Positions 1-5,821 of a DNA stretch of 5,821 nucleotides are shown in pieces. This stretch comes from Bacteroidota bacterium (GTDB taxonomy: Bacteria > Zhuqueibacterota > Zhuqueibacteria > Zhuqueibacterales > Geothermadaptataceae), in NCBI GenBank assembly GCA_011375275.1, contig DRLW01000708.1, positions 1-5,821 of the forward strand, in the 5' to 3' direction. Within the stretch, counting starts at the first letter, position 1; every line of letters begins with the position of its first letter. The notes under the pieces are model-generated. The model was given only the letters and a program-made list of their open reading frames with translations. It made no database searches and was not told the DNA's origin. Both the position numbers and the translations under genes were made by a program.

Positions 1-1
1 C

Positions 2-955
2 CCGTTCGACCGTATCCGTGAGGTGCGTCCCTTTCTCGATCTCGTCCAGCCACGGTTTCTACTCTTCACGCGCTACGATGTCTGGCCCAATCTCGTACGC
101 GAGGCCTCCCGGCGCGGGGCATATTGTGTGCTTTTTGCCGCTTCGCTGCACGAAAAATCTGCCCGGCGAAAATGGCTCATCCGCCAGTTCAGCAGGGCGG
201 TTCATGCTCATCTCGATGCAATATGTCCGATTTCAGAGCAGGCAAAAAACGCGATGCAGATTTTTCTCTCTCCACAGCATAAAGTCGTGGTCTGCGGCGA
301 TCCCCGTTTCGATCAGGTGGTTTATCGTGCCCGCGAGCGCGACATCGCGGAGCTTCTGCCCCGGTCTCTGCTGAAAAATAAGCAGCTATTCGTTGCCGGC
401 AGTTGCTGGCCAGAGGACGAGGTCGTTCTGCTGCCTGCTTTTTGCGAACTGAAGCGTGGCACGGCTGACGCGGTGCTGCTGCTCGTTCCACACGAACCGA
501 CCGAAGCCTATATCAGCAGTGCTGTGCGCAGTTGCTGCAATCTGAATTTGAGCGTGAGTACACTTTCACAGTACAATGAAAAAGAGCGCAGCGATGTGGT
601 GATCGTGGATAAGGTAGGCATTCTGGCCAATATATACGGCGCCGGAATCGGGGCGTTTGTCGGCGGGGGGTTCGGACCGGGAGTGCACAGCGTCATCGAG
701 GCAGCGGCGCACAGCCTGCCGGTTCTGTTTGGCCCGCGTATGCGCAACAGTGCCGAGGCTATCGGCATGGTCGAGGAAGGCTGTGGTTTTATCGTTGAGG
801 ATGAGGCTATGTGCCGGCGCTATCTCTTTGATATTTTCCACAACGCAGAGTTCCGCCAGAAGGCTGCCGAGCAAAGCCGCGCTTTCGTCGCTGCGCGTAC
901 CGGCGCTGCTGAAAACATCATCGCTGTTTTGCCCTCTGACCTGAAAAAATCCTGA
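2..955 (+). CDS. waaA: 3-deoxy-D-manno-octulosonic acid (Kdo) transferase, 5'-truncated by the window edge
   Basis: The reading frame is open from base 2 and ends at TGA 953-955, giving 317 residues; about 100 N-terminal residues, including the family's catalytic glutamate region, lie outside the window. WaaA moves Kdo from CMP-Kdo onto lipid A precursor at the cytoplasmic face of the inner membrane. Visible family marks, numbered from the first residue here: the end of the N-terminal Rossmann domain with RYDVWPN (about 24-30), GDPRFD (99-104) where E. coli has GSLKFD, the AGS opening of the C-terminal domain (132-134), VPHEP (162-166), and the donor-binding stretch GGGFGPGVH followed by EAA and PVLFGPR (about 221-246). 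The GGGFGPGVH form resembles Bacteroidota/Chlorobiota WaaA, an inference from memory. It is the only plus-strand gene and converges on the minus-strand block. No frameshift is seen. The symbol kdtA is a synonym. Family assignment is firm; substrate number (mono- or multifunctional) cannot be told. Confidence 0.93.
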   Translation, partial: PFDRIREVRPFLDLVQPRFLLFTRYDVWPNLVREASRRGAYCVLFAASLHEKSARRKWLIRQFSRAVHAHLDAICPISEQAKNAMQIFLSPQHKVVVCGDPRFDQVVYRARERDIAELLPRSLLKNKQLFVAGSCWPEDEVVLLPAFCELKRGTADAVLLLVPHEPTEAYISSAVRSCCNLNLSVSTLSQYNEKERSDVVIVDKVGILANIYGAGIGAFVGGGFGPGVHSVIEAAAHSLPVLFGPRMRNSAEAIGMVEEGCGFIVEDEAMCRRYLFDIFHNAEFRQKAAEQSRAFVAARTGAAENIIAVLPSDLKKS

Positions 956-1029
956 CAGGACGTGATCACCGCGTTTTCAGGGGCTTCACCTCAGGCCTGC
1001 CGGATTCAGCTTTCTCGCTTTACAGCCAT

Positions 1030-1878
1030 TCATTTTGCCGTCAAAACACGCCGGCGTTCCAAGGGGGAACGCAACAGGCTCACCTCATATTCCAGTTGCC
1101 CGCGCAGCTCCTCATCGCCCTCGGGGATGCGCAACGCCACATCAGCGAGGACAGCGGCGCGCGTGCTTTCATCATTGATCTCCCTGCTCGTGTGCATGAT
1201 CGCAGCGAGGACCTCGTGGTTGCAGTTTTTCTGTTTCAGCACGGCTGTGATGAGGAGCTCGAGATTGCGGTCAGCAGCAAAAACACCGCGCACCCGGCGC
1301 ATGATCAGGGCCAGCGTATCTGCAGGCAGAGACGTACTTTCCAGCAGCCGCTCGTAGTACATCCGCTGCGAGCGCTCGCTTTCGATGGCATCGATCTCGC
1401 GCAGTACGGCTGCCGCGCCTCCGGCTGCCAGAATTCTCTCCACTCGCAGCCGCGAGGTGATCCCGGTCTCGCGAACGATCTCCCGCAACAAACCAGTAAA
1501 CCAGCGCCTGGCTGTGCTGTCGAATTTTACCGGTTCAAAATCGACTTCATAGCGATAGGACACGCTGTTGCGCCCGGCAGGGGTTGCGCGCAGCCGGCGA
1601 TATACGCCACTGCGCCGCTCCTCAAACTCGACCACGCCCCCCTGTCCGACGGATCGGATGCCTGTCTCACCAGCAGCAATCACAAATGTACCGCGCAGCC
1701 GGGCACGCACGTTTCTGTCCGGACCTTTCCAATCGACGACCATGTGCGTGATCGTGCTGTCGCGTGCGCGCAGCTTGTCGTAAACCGAAGTAAAGCCATC
1801 ATGCTGGGCCATGGCCGGACCGTGGCCTGCCAGAGCGAACAGGCAGACCGTGAGTACCTTACTGAGTCCTGTTTTCAT
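1030..1878 (-). CDS. exported protein of unknown function with C-terminal helical repeats (BlaR1/M56-tail-like)
   Basis: This 282-residue protein starts at ATG 1878-1876 with a perfect AGGAGG (1886-1891) seven bases upstream, and ends at TGA 1032-1030. Residues 1-24 form a Sec signal peptide: Lys near the start, a hydrophobic core (LTVCLFALAG), and an AMA cleavage motif before Gln25. There is no lipobox cysteine and no other membrane segment, so it is probably periplasmic. Residues 26-120 look beta-rich. From about 122 it is helical, with RETGI (136-140) and RVERIL...GG...VLREIDAIES (145-167). About four repeats follow, phased near 168, 203, 237 and 272, each an acidic or polar turn followed by charged residues and a VL/LL/YY hydrophobic pair. 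From memory this resembles the extracytoplasmic tail of some BlaR1/M56-like proteins, but the metallopeptidase part is absent. It lies 25 bases after larE on the same strand, so probably in the same transcript. No function is assigned; a scaffold or ligand-binding role is only a guess. Confidence 0.85.
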   Translation of the reverse strand: MKTGLSKVLTVCLFALAGHGPAMAQHDGFTSVYDKLRARDSTITHMVVDWKGPDRNVRARLRGTFVIAAGETGIRSVGQGGVVEFEERRSGVYRRLRATPAGRNSVSYRYEVDFEPVKFDSTARRWFTGLLREIVRETGITSRLRVERILAAGGAAAVLREIDAIESERSQRMYYERLLESTSLPADTLALIMRRVRGVFAADRNLELLITAVLKQKNCNHEVLAAIMHTSREINDESTRAAVLADVALRIPEGDEELRGQLEYEVSLLRSPLERRRVLTAK

Positions 1879-1885
1879 CGGTATT

Positions 1886-1891
1886 CCTCCT
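1886..1891 (-). promoter_or_regulatory. Shine-Dalgarno site of the exported repeat protein
   Basis: The minus strand reads AGGAGG here, seven bases before the ATG at 1878. This is the strongest ribosome-binding site in the window. It lies in the 25-base gap after the larE stop, which has no room for a separate promoter and terminator and so favours co-transcription with larBE. Confidence 0.8.
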
Positions 1892-1903
1892 GATGGGGTG
1901 CTG

Positions 1904-2752
1904 CTACTTCCTCACCTCCTGCTGCGCAGGCGGGTTCAGGCTTCCCGAACGGTAACCGTCGAGATCGACTGTGACGTAGCGATAACCGACTTCCTTCAGC
2001 GCTGTGCTGATGCGCTGGCGCATATCCGGATGCAGCAAACGCGGCACCATCTCGGGCGTTACTTCAATACGGGCAATCTCACCGTGATGGCGGACGCGAA
2101 CCGTGGCAAAGCCGTTATCGAGCAGGATTTGTTCGGCCCGATCGATCTGCCGCAGCACCTCGGCGCTCACGCGCGTGTTGTACGGGATGCGCGAGGCCAG
2201 GCAGGCAGAAGCTGGCTTATTCCACATGGGAACATCCAGAGCCCGGGCAAGCGCACGCACTGCCGTTTTGTCCAGACCAGCGTCGAGCAGCGGACTGCGC
2301 ACACCCGCCTTTTTCGCCGCTGCCATGCCGGGGCGATGAGCCTTTACATCATCAGCATTGGTGCCATCGACCACGGCCGCAAAACCGAGCTCTGCTGCCA
2401 GAGCTGAGAAACGGCTGTACAGCTCATCCTTACAAAAAAAACAGCGATCGACGGGATTGGCCGCATAGCGCGGGTCTTCGAGTTCCCTGGTCGCCAGCAT
2501 GTGCAGAGGCACGCCAAGACGATCTGCATACGCCTGCACCAGACTGCGATCCCGCTCCGGCAGGCTGGCTGAATCCGCCACTGCGGCAACAACCCGGCGA
2601 GGGCCGAGAACTGCCACAGCCAGACGCAGCACCAGAGCGCTGTCCACACCGCCGGAAAAAGCGACGACGACCGAATCCAGTTCGAGAAACAGCCGTTTCA
2701 ATTCTTCAGGAATACGCAACGCCTCACTCTGCTTACACGCTTTTGGTGTCAT
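1904..2752 (-). CDS. larE: LarE, ATP-dependent pyridinium-dicarboxylate sulfurtransferase (NPN cofactor biosynthesis), probable [4Fe-4S] type
   Basis: LarE is a cytoplasmic PP-loop ATPase. It adenylates the carboxylates of pyridinium-3,5-biscarboxylic acid mononucleotide and replaces them with thiocarboxylates, the step before nickel insertion by LarC. The 282-residue protein has the PP-loop SGGVDS at 33-38, DGTNADD at 129-135, the family block WNKPASACLASRIPY (177-191), VRVRHHGEIARIE (218-230), and the C-terminal YVTVDLDGYRSG (259-270), all characteristic of LarE rather than NAD synthetase or tRNA thiolases. Cys104 and Cys107 form CFFC, and Cys184 lies in the ACLASR block. The Lactobacillus enzyme lacks the CxxC pair and has its sacrificial Cys one position earlier in the aligned block, so this copy fits the three-cysteine [4Fe-4S]-dependent class; that is an inference. 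The ATG overlaps the larB TGA (ATGA), with GGAGG at 2757-2761 inside larB, so translation is probably coupled. Confidence 0.95.
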   Translation of the reverse strand: MTPKACKQSEALRIPEELKRLFLELDSVVVAFSGGVDSALVLRLAVAVLGPRRVVAAVADSASLPERDRSLVQAYADRLGVPLHMLATRELEDPRYAANPVDRCFFCKDELYSRFSALAAELGFAAVVDGTNADDVKAHRPGMAAAKKAGVRSPLLDAGLDKTAVRALARALDVPMWNKPASACLASRIPYNTRVSAEVLRQIDRAEQILLDNGFATVRVRHHGEIARIEVTPEMVPRLLHPDMRQRISTALKEVGYRYVTVDLDGYRSGSLNPPAQQEVRK

Positions 2753-3513
2753 TCAGCCTCCGCCGCGATCGCGCGATTGATCATACCAGCGATATAGCCG
2801 GCGCCGAAACCGTTGTCGATATTGACAACCGACACTCCGGGAGCACAGGAGTTGAGCATGGCCAGCAACGGTGCGATGCCATCAAAACCCGCTCCATACC
2901 CGACACTCGTGGGAACAGCGATAACCGGCACCGAGACCAGCCCGCCGACAACACTGGCCAGAGCGCCTTCCATACCAGCCACCACGACGATCACCCGGGC
3001 ACGCTGCAGGGCCTCGCTTTTCATCAGCAGCCTGTGCAGGCCCGCCACCCCAACATCGAACAGCCTTTCCACACGATTGCCCATCAGCTCTGCCGTGATC
3101 ACGGCTTCTTCAGCGACTGGAATATCTGAGGTGCCTCCTGTTGCGACGAGCACACCGGGTGGGTCGCTGTCCGGGCTGTGCGGGCGCAGGTAAATTGCAC
3201 GCGCAACCTCGTTCCAGCTCGCTCCGGCCGTGCGGCTGCGCACAGCAAGATACTGCTCATGTGTGGCTCGTGTCGCCAGCACTCTCCCATGCCGGGCTGC
3301 GAGACGGGCGAAAATTTCCGCCACCTGTCGTGGGGTTTTACCCGGGCAAAAAATCACTTCCGGAAAGCCGGTACGCACACTGCGGTGGGTATCGAGGGTG
3401 GCAAAGCCGAGGTGTTCGCTCGGAAAATTTGCCAGTTTATCACAGGCCTGCTGCACGCTCTCTTTGCCATCGCGCACGGCCTGCAGCAAAGCAATCAGCT
3501 TGTCTTTATCCAT
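2749..3513 (-). CDS. larB: LarB, pyridinium-3,5-biscarboxylic acid mononucleotide synthase (NPN cofactor biosynthesis)
   Basis: LarB carboxylates nicotinic acid adenine dinucleotide at C5 of the pyridinium ring and hydrolyses the phosphoanhydride, giving the substrate of LarE. The 254-residue product has the family N-terminus (MDKDKLIALLQAV), HLGFATLDTHR then TGFPEVIF (34-55), ATGGTSDIPVAEEA (124-137), and a PurE-like C-terminal domain with VVAGMEGALASVVGGL (177-192), PTSVGYG (201-207) and NIDNGFGAGY (231-240). Glu182 and Cys223 match, by position and context, the catalytic Glu180 and covalent-intermediate Cys221 reported for the Lactobacillus enzyme. I chose ATG 3513-3511 because family members begin here. 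The frame stays open to a GTG at 3600, but the extra 29 residues (with a CSRTGFFFEK stretch) do not look like LarB. No good Shine-Dalgarno precedes the ATG; the leader is AT-rich. PurE itself is excluded by the length and the LarB-specific N-terminus. Confidence 0.94.
   Translation of the reverse strand: MDKDKLIALLQAVRDGKESVQQACDKLANFPSEHLGFATLDTHRSVRTGFPEVIFCPGKTPRQVAEIFARLAARHGRVLATRATHEQYLAVRSRTAGASWNEVARAIYLRPHSPDSDPPGVLVATGGTSDIPVAEEAVITAELMGNRVERLFDVGVAGLHRLLMKSEALQRARVIVVVAGMEGALASVVGGLVSVPVIAVPTSVGYGAGFDGIAPLLAMLNSCAPGVSVVNIDNGFGAGYIAGMINRAIAAEAE
2757..2761 (-). promoter_or_regulatory. Shine-Dalgarno site of larE inside the larB 3' end
   Basis: The minus strand reads GGAGG, four bases before the larE ATG. 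It sits inside the last codons of larB, and the larE start codon shares its TG with the larB stop TGA (2751-2749). The arrangement fixes the larE start and suggests ribosomes finishing larB re-initiate on larE. Confidence 0.7.
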
Positions 3514-3629
3514 GGCAGAGAATAGTGAGATTTTTTCAAAAAAGAAACCAGTTCGTGAGCATGAGTAGAATTTTTCATCCTGCAGAATACTGGACGGCAC
3601 AACGCCACGCGTTTCATCTCAAATGCAAA

Positions 3630-3666
3630 CAGCCCCTGCCGTGACTATGTGCCTCGACAGGGGCTG
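3630..3666 (-). terminator. probable terminator of aceA (GC-rich stem-loop)
   Basis: A perfect 9-base inverted repeat, cagcccctg (3630-3638) and caggggctg (3658-3666), encloses a 19-base loop. It begins 26 bases after the aceA stop codon. In the aceA direction the stem is followed by TTTGCATTTG, a broken T-tract, so termination may be imperfect. A run of six T's (3674-3679) lies beyond the stem on the plus strand, but no plus-strand gene would use it. The element separates aceBA from larBE and makes separate transcription of larBE likely. A long loop and weak T-tract mean a different RNA structure is possible. Confidence 0.55.
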
Positions 3667-3692
3667 ATGGTGCTTTTTTCGCTCAGGTGGTG

Positions 3693-5036
3693 CTATGCGG
3701 CCACGCTCTGGCCGACGGCCTTGCCATTTTTCTGCGCAGAATTTTCTGCGGCAGAAGCAGACTCAAACTGCTCCTCTTCAGTTGAGCCAGCGAGAGACGT
3801 GGTCGAGCTCTGACCGCCTGCGATCACCTGCGCGATATCGTCGAAATAACCGGCTCCGACGAAACTCTGATGTTTGACAGCGCGATAGCCTTCGCTCGCT
3901 TCGAGCTCAAACTCGCGTTCCTGCAGTTTCGAATAGGCCGCCATGCCATGGTCTCTGTAGGCCTGCGCCAGCTCGAACATGCTGGTATTCAGGGCATGAA
4001 ATCCGGCCAAAGTCACGAACTGGAACTTATAGCCCATGGCACCGAGCTCACGCTGGAACTTCGCGATGGTGGCATCATCGAGGTGGCGTTTCCAGTTGAA
4101 CGAGGGCGAGCAGTTGTAGGCCAGCAGCTTACCCGGGAACTCGCGATGGATGGCTTCGGCAAAGCGGCGCGCTTCTTCGAGGTCCGGATGCGCGGTCTCG
4201 CACCAGAGCATGTCCGCGTATGGCGCATAAGCCAGCCCGCGTGCGATCGCCTGGTCCAGTCCGCTGCGGACATGAAAAAATCCTTCCACAGTACGGTCGC
4301 CGATGATGAACGGGCGGTCGCGTTCATCGATATCGCTGGTCAACAGGGTGGCGCTGTTGGCATCGGTACGAGCGATCAGCACGGTCGGCACATCCATGAC
4401 ATCAGCCGCCAGCCGGGCGGCCACCAGTTTTTGTATCGCCTCTTGCGTGGGAACCAGCACCTTTCCGCCCATGTGGCCACATTTTTTCGCGGAAGAGAGC
4501 TGGTCTTCGAAATGCACGCCGGCTGCCCCGGCTTCGATCATCCCCTTCATCAGCTCATAGGCATTGAGCACCCCGCCGAAGCCGGCTTCAGCATCAGCCA
4601 CGATGGGCGCGAACCAGTGCGGCGCGCTGCCATCCTGCTGGCCGTGGGTGATCTGGTCCATGCGCTGCAAGGCGTTATTGATGCGTTTGACCAGTTGCGG
4701 TACGCTGTTGGCGGGATACAGGCTCTGGTCCGGATAGGTCTGGCCGGCGGCATTGGCATCACCAGCCACCTGCCAGCCGCTCATGTAGATCGCCTTGAGC
4801 CCGGCCTGCACCATCTGCACAGCCTGGTTGCCGGTCATGGCACCCAGGGCATGGACATAGCCTTCTTCCTCGTTGATCAGTTTCCAGAGACGCTCAGCCC
4901 CGAGCCGGGCCAGGGTGTGCTCGATTTTTACAGAACCGCGCAATCGCAGGACGTCCTCTGCAGAATAGGGACGCTCGATACCCCGCCAGCGCGGATCGGT
5001 GTTCCATTGGTTCAACAGCGTGCTTTTTTCGCTCAT
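3693..5036 (-). CDS. aceA: isocitrate lyase (glyoxylate shunt)
   Basis: AceA is a cytoplasmic homotetramer that splits isocitrate into glyoxylate and succinate. The 447-residue protein follows E. coli AceA (434) closely through the (beta/alpha)8 fold: WxGIERPYSAEDV (17-29), YMSGWQVAGDAN (84-95), YPDQSLYPANSVP (101-113), Mg-site VADAEAGFGG (146-155), the catalytic signature KKCGH with Cys186 (184-188), ARTDA (222-226), WCET (278-281), NCSPSFNW (308-315), and the closing GSTEEEQF (417-424). About 23 extra residues rich in Ala, Ser, Gln and Glu follow that usual end. The start is ATG 5036-5034, with GGAGG (5042-5046) five bases upstream. The in-frame ATG at 5048 and GTG at 5096 would add residues not seen in the family. 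The stop is TAG 3695-3693. It lies downstream of aceB on the same strand across 176 bases. Methylisocitrate lyase (PrpB) is much shorter and lacks these motifs. Confidence 0.97.
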   Translation of the reverse strand: MSEKSTLLNQWNTDPRWRGIERPYSAEDVLRLRGSVKIEHTLARLGAERLWKLINEEEGYVHALGAMTGNQAVQMVQAGLKAIYMSGWQVAGDANAAGQTYPDQSLYPANSVPQLVKRINNALQRMDQITHGQQDGSAPHWFAPIVADAEAGFGGVLNAYELMKGMIEAGAAGVHFEDQLSSAKKCGHMGGKVLVPTQEAIQKLVAARLAADVMDVPTVLIARTDANSATLLTSDIDERDRPFIIGDRTVEGFFHVRSGLDQAIARGLAYAPYADMLWCETAHPDLEEARRFAEAIHREFPGKLLAYNCSPSFNWKRHLDDATIAKFQRELGAMGYKFQFVTLAGFHALNTSMFELAQAYRDHGMAAYSKLQEREFELEASEGYRAVKHQSFVGAGYFDDIAQVIAGGQSSTTSLAGSTEEEQFESASAAENSAQKNGKAVGQSVAA

Positions 5037-5041
5037 GACAG

Positions 5042-5046
5042 CCTCC
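5042..5046 (-). promoter_or_regulatory. Shine-Dalgarno site that decides the aceA start
   Basis: The minus strand reads GGAGG five bases before ATG 5036. The competing in-frame ATG at 5048 overlaps the edge of this site and has no such sequence at the right distance, so the downstream ATG is the better start. Confidence 0.7.
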
Positions 5047-5212
5047 ATGAAATTAGCCTGAAAATTTGCAACCGTTTGGATTAGGTCTGTTGCCACGTTT
5101 TTTCATCAGGGATTCGACACATCTTCCGGCCTGCGGGTTTTGTCAAATAAATGCCGGTTCCCCCGTTTTTTCTCTGCTGCAGCAAAATAGTCAACCCGCA
5201 ACCCGGCGCGTG

Positions 5213-5821
5213 CTACAACGGCACGGAAGAAGTGCTCAGAAATTCATCAAATGTTTCTTTTAAAAAAATACGCTGAGCATCTTCAGCGGCTATGCTGAAC
5301 TCAACGAGCACAGCATTGAGCTCATGACCCGGGGCAGTTTTTCTGTTCTGGCGTATTTCGGCGTTTATCCTGGCCAACTCCTCTTCGAAAATACGCTCAA
5401 CCAGCCCGGGGGTCACCTGTTCGCCGCTGGCGAGACGGATACGATGGTGCAGCCATTGCCACGTCTGCGCGCGCGAAATTTCCAGCGTAGCCAGGTCTTC
5501 CATGAGATTGTCCCAGGCAACGCAACCGATATCCTGGTTCCAGCCCTGCATATAGGCTATGCCGACGCGGATATTCTTGCGCAGCCCGGCCATGGTTTTA
5601 TCACCATCAGAACGGGGCAGCAGATCGGGATACTTATCGAACTCTTCGAGCATGACATCGGTCTGGTTTTCGCGCTGGAAAGCAGAGAGCGCCGGACCGA
5701 TAAAATAGGGGTGCGAAACCCAGCAGCCATCGTGGCCGATGGAAGCTTCGAGCTGCTTGTCTTCGACAACCCTGGCTGTCTGCTCCTGGCGCAGTTGTTC
5801 GGTTTTCCCGGGTGTGAAGGC
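5213..5821 (-). CDS. aceB: malate synthase A, C-terminal part (5' end beyond the window)
   Basis: The frame is open from the right edge and ends at TAG 5215-5213, giving the last 202 residues of a protein whose family is usually about 530 long. Malate synthase condenses glyoxylate with acetyl-CoA to malate and CoA. Numbered from the first residue in the window, the marks are IGHDGCWVSHPYFIGPA (28-44; E. coli has AGHDGTWVAHPGLIPIA), DKTMAGLRKNIRVGIAYMQGW (74-94), NLMEDLATLEISR (105-117), TWQWLHH (119-125), and a C-terminal DEFL (194-197) where E. coli has IDFL. Asp109 in MED aligns with the catalytic base Asp447 of E. coli malate synthase A. The other form, malate synthase G, is about 720 residues and has a different ending. 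It precedes aceA on the same strand, the usual aceBA order, but 176 bases apart, so aceA may also have its own promoter. Confidence 0.95.
   Translation of the reverse strand, partial: AFTPGKTEQLRQEQTARVVEDKQLEASIGHDGCWVSHPYFIGPALSAFQRENQTDVMLEEFDKYPDLLPRSDGDKTMAGLRKNIRVGIAYMQGWNQDIGCVAWDNLMEDLATLEISRAQTWQWLHHRIRLASGEQVTPGLVERIFEEELARINAEIRQNRKTAPGHELNAVLVEFSIAAEDAQRIFLKETFDEFLSTSSVPL

Noticed and set aside
1096..1893. 265-codon plus-strand frame antisense to the exported repeat protein
   Set aside because: The minus-strand frame has a signal peptide, a perfect AGGAGG and operon-like spacing; the plus frame has none of these and no recognisable domain.
1811..2407. 198-codon plus-strand frame antisense to larE
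   Set aside because: LarE on the minus strand accounts for the region with all its family motifs; the plus frame is a shadow.
5064..5080. LacI/Cra-like operator around GCAACCGTTTG before aceA
   Set aside because: Only the AAC-C-GTT core is symmetric; the flanks do not pair, so it is not distinguishable from chance.
3870..5084. 404-codon open frame on the plus strand, antisense to aceA
   Set aside because: It is fully covered by a complete, motif-perfect isocitrate lyase on the other strand; its translation shows no family motif, and long antisense frames are common in GC-rich, codon-biased genes.
5037..5096. Longer aceA starting at GTG 5096 or ATG 5048
   Set aside because: Neither has a good Shine-Dalgarno sequence, the extra residues are not seen in isocitrate lyases, and GGAGG sits at the right distance from ATG 5036.
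5118..5146. Sigma-70 promoter with TTGACA (minus strand) upstream of aceA
   Set aside because: Only GATGTG or ATGTGT lies at a 17-18 base spacing, a poor -10 match, so I do not list it as a promoter.
5176..5185. Palindrome TGCTGCAGCA after aceB as a terminator
   Set aside because: A perfect palindrome leaves no loop, and what follows in the aceB direction is A-rich rather than T-rich.

Overview
The window looks like ordinary chromosomal DNA from a Gram-negative bacterium. A WaaA-type Kdo transferase implies an outer membrane with lipid A, and the small secreted protein has a standard Sec signal peptide. The WaaA C-terminal donor-site motif (GGGFGPGVH...EAA) resembles Bacteroidota/Chlorobiota-type WaaA from memory, but this placement is tentative. 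Base composition is moderately GC-rich throughout. I see no tRNA, rRNA, CRISPR array, insertion sequence or phage gene.

Layout. Positions 2-955 (+) hold the C-terminal three quarters of waaA, cut by the left edge. It converges on a long minus-strand block across a 74-base spacer with no convincing terminator. Read in transcription order from the right edge, the minus strand carries: the 3' end of aceB (malate synthase A, cut by the right edge, ends at 5213); a 176-base spacer; aceA (isocitrate lyase, start best placed at 5036); a GC-rich stem-loop at 3630-3666 that is probably the aceA terminator; larB (start best placed at 3513); larE, whose ATG overlaps the larB stop codon; and, 25 bases further on, a gene for a 282-residue exported protein of unknown function (1030-1878).

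Function. AceB and AceA are the two glyoxylate-shunt enzymes, needed for growth on acetate or fatty acids. LarB and LarE carry out the carboxylation and sulfur-insertion steps of nickel-pincer nucleotide (NPN) cofactor synthesis. LarB turns nicotinic acid adenine dinucleotide into pyridinium-3,5-biscarboxylic acid mononucleotide, and LarE then converts its two carboxylates to thiocarboxylates. The nickel insertase LarC and any LarA-type racemase/epimerase that would use the cofactor are not in the window. The LarE has the three-cysteine pattern (CxxC plus a later Cys) associated with [4Fe-4S]-dependent LarE enzymes rather than the single sacrificial cysteine of the Lactobacillus enzyme.

The least explained gene is the exported protein that appears to be third in the lar transcription unit. 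Its C-terminal half contains four helical repeats with a period of about 35 residues that recall the extracytoplasmic tail of some BlaR1/M56-like proteins, but it has no peptidase or membrane domain.
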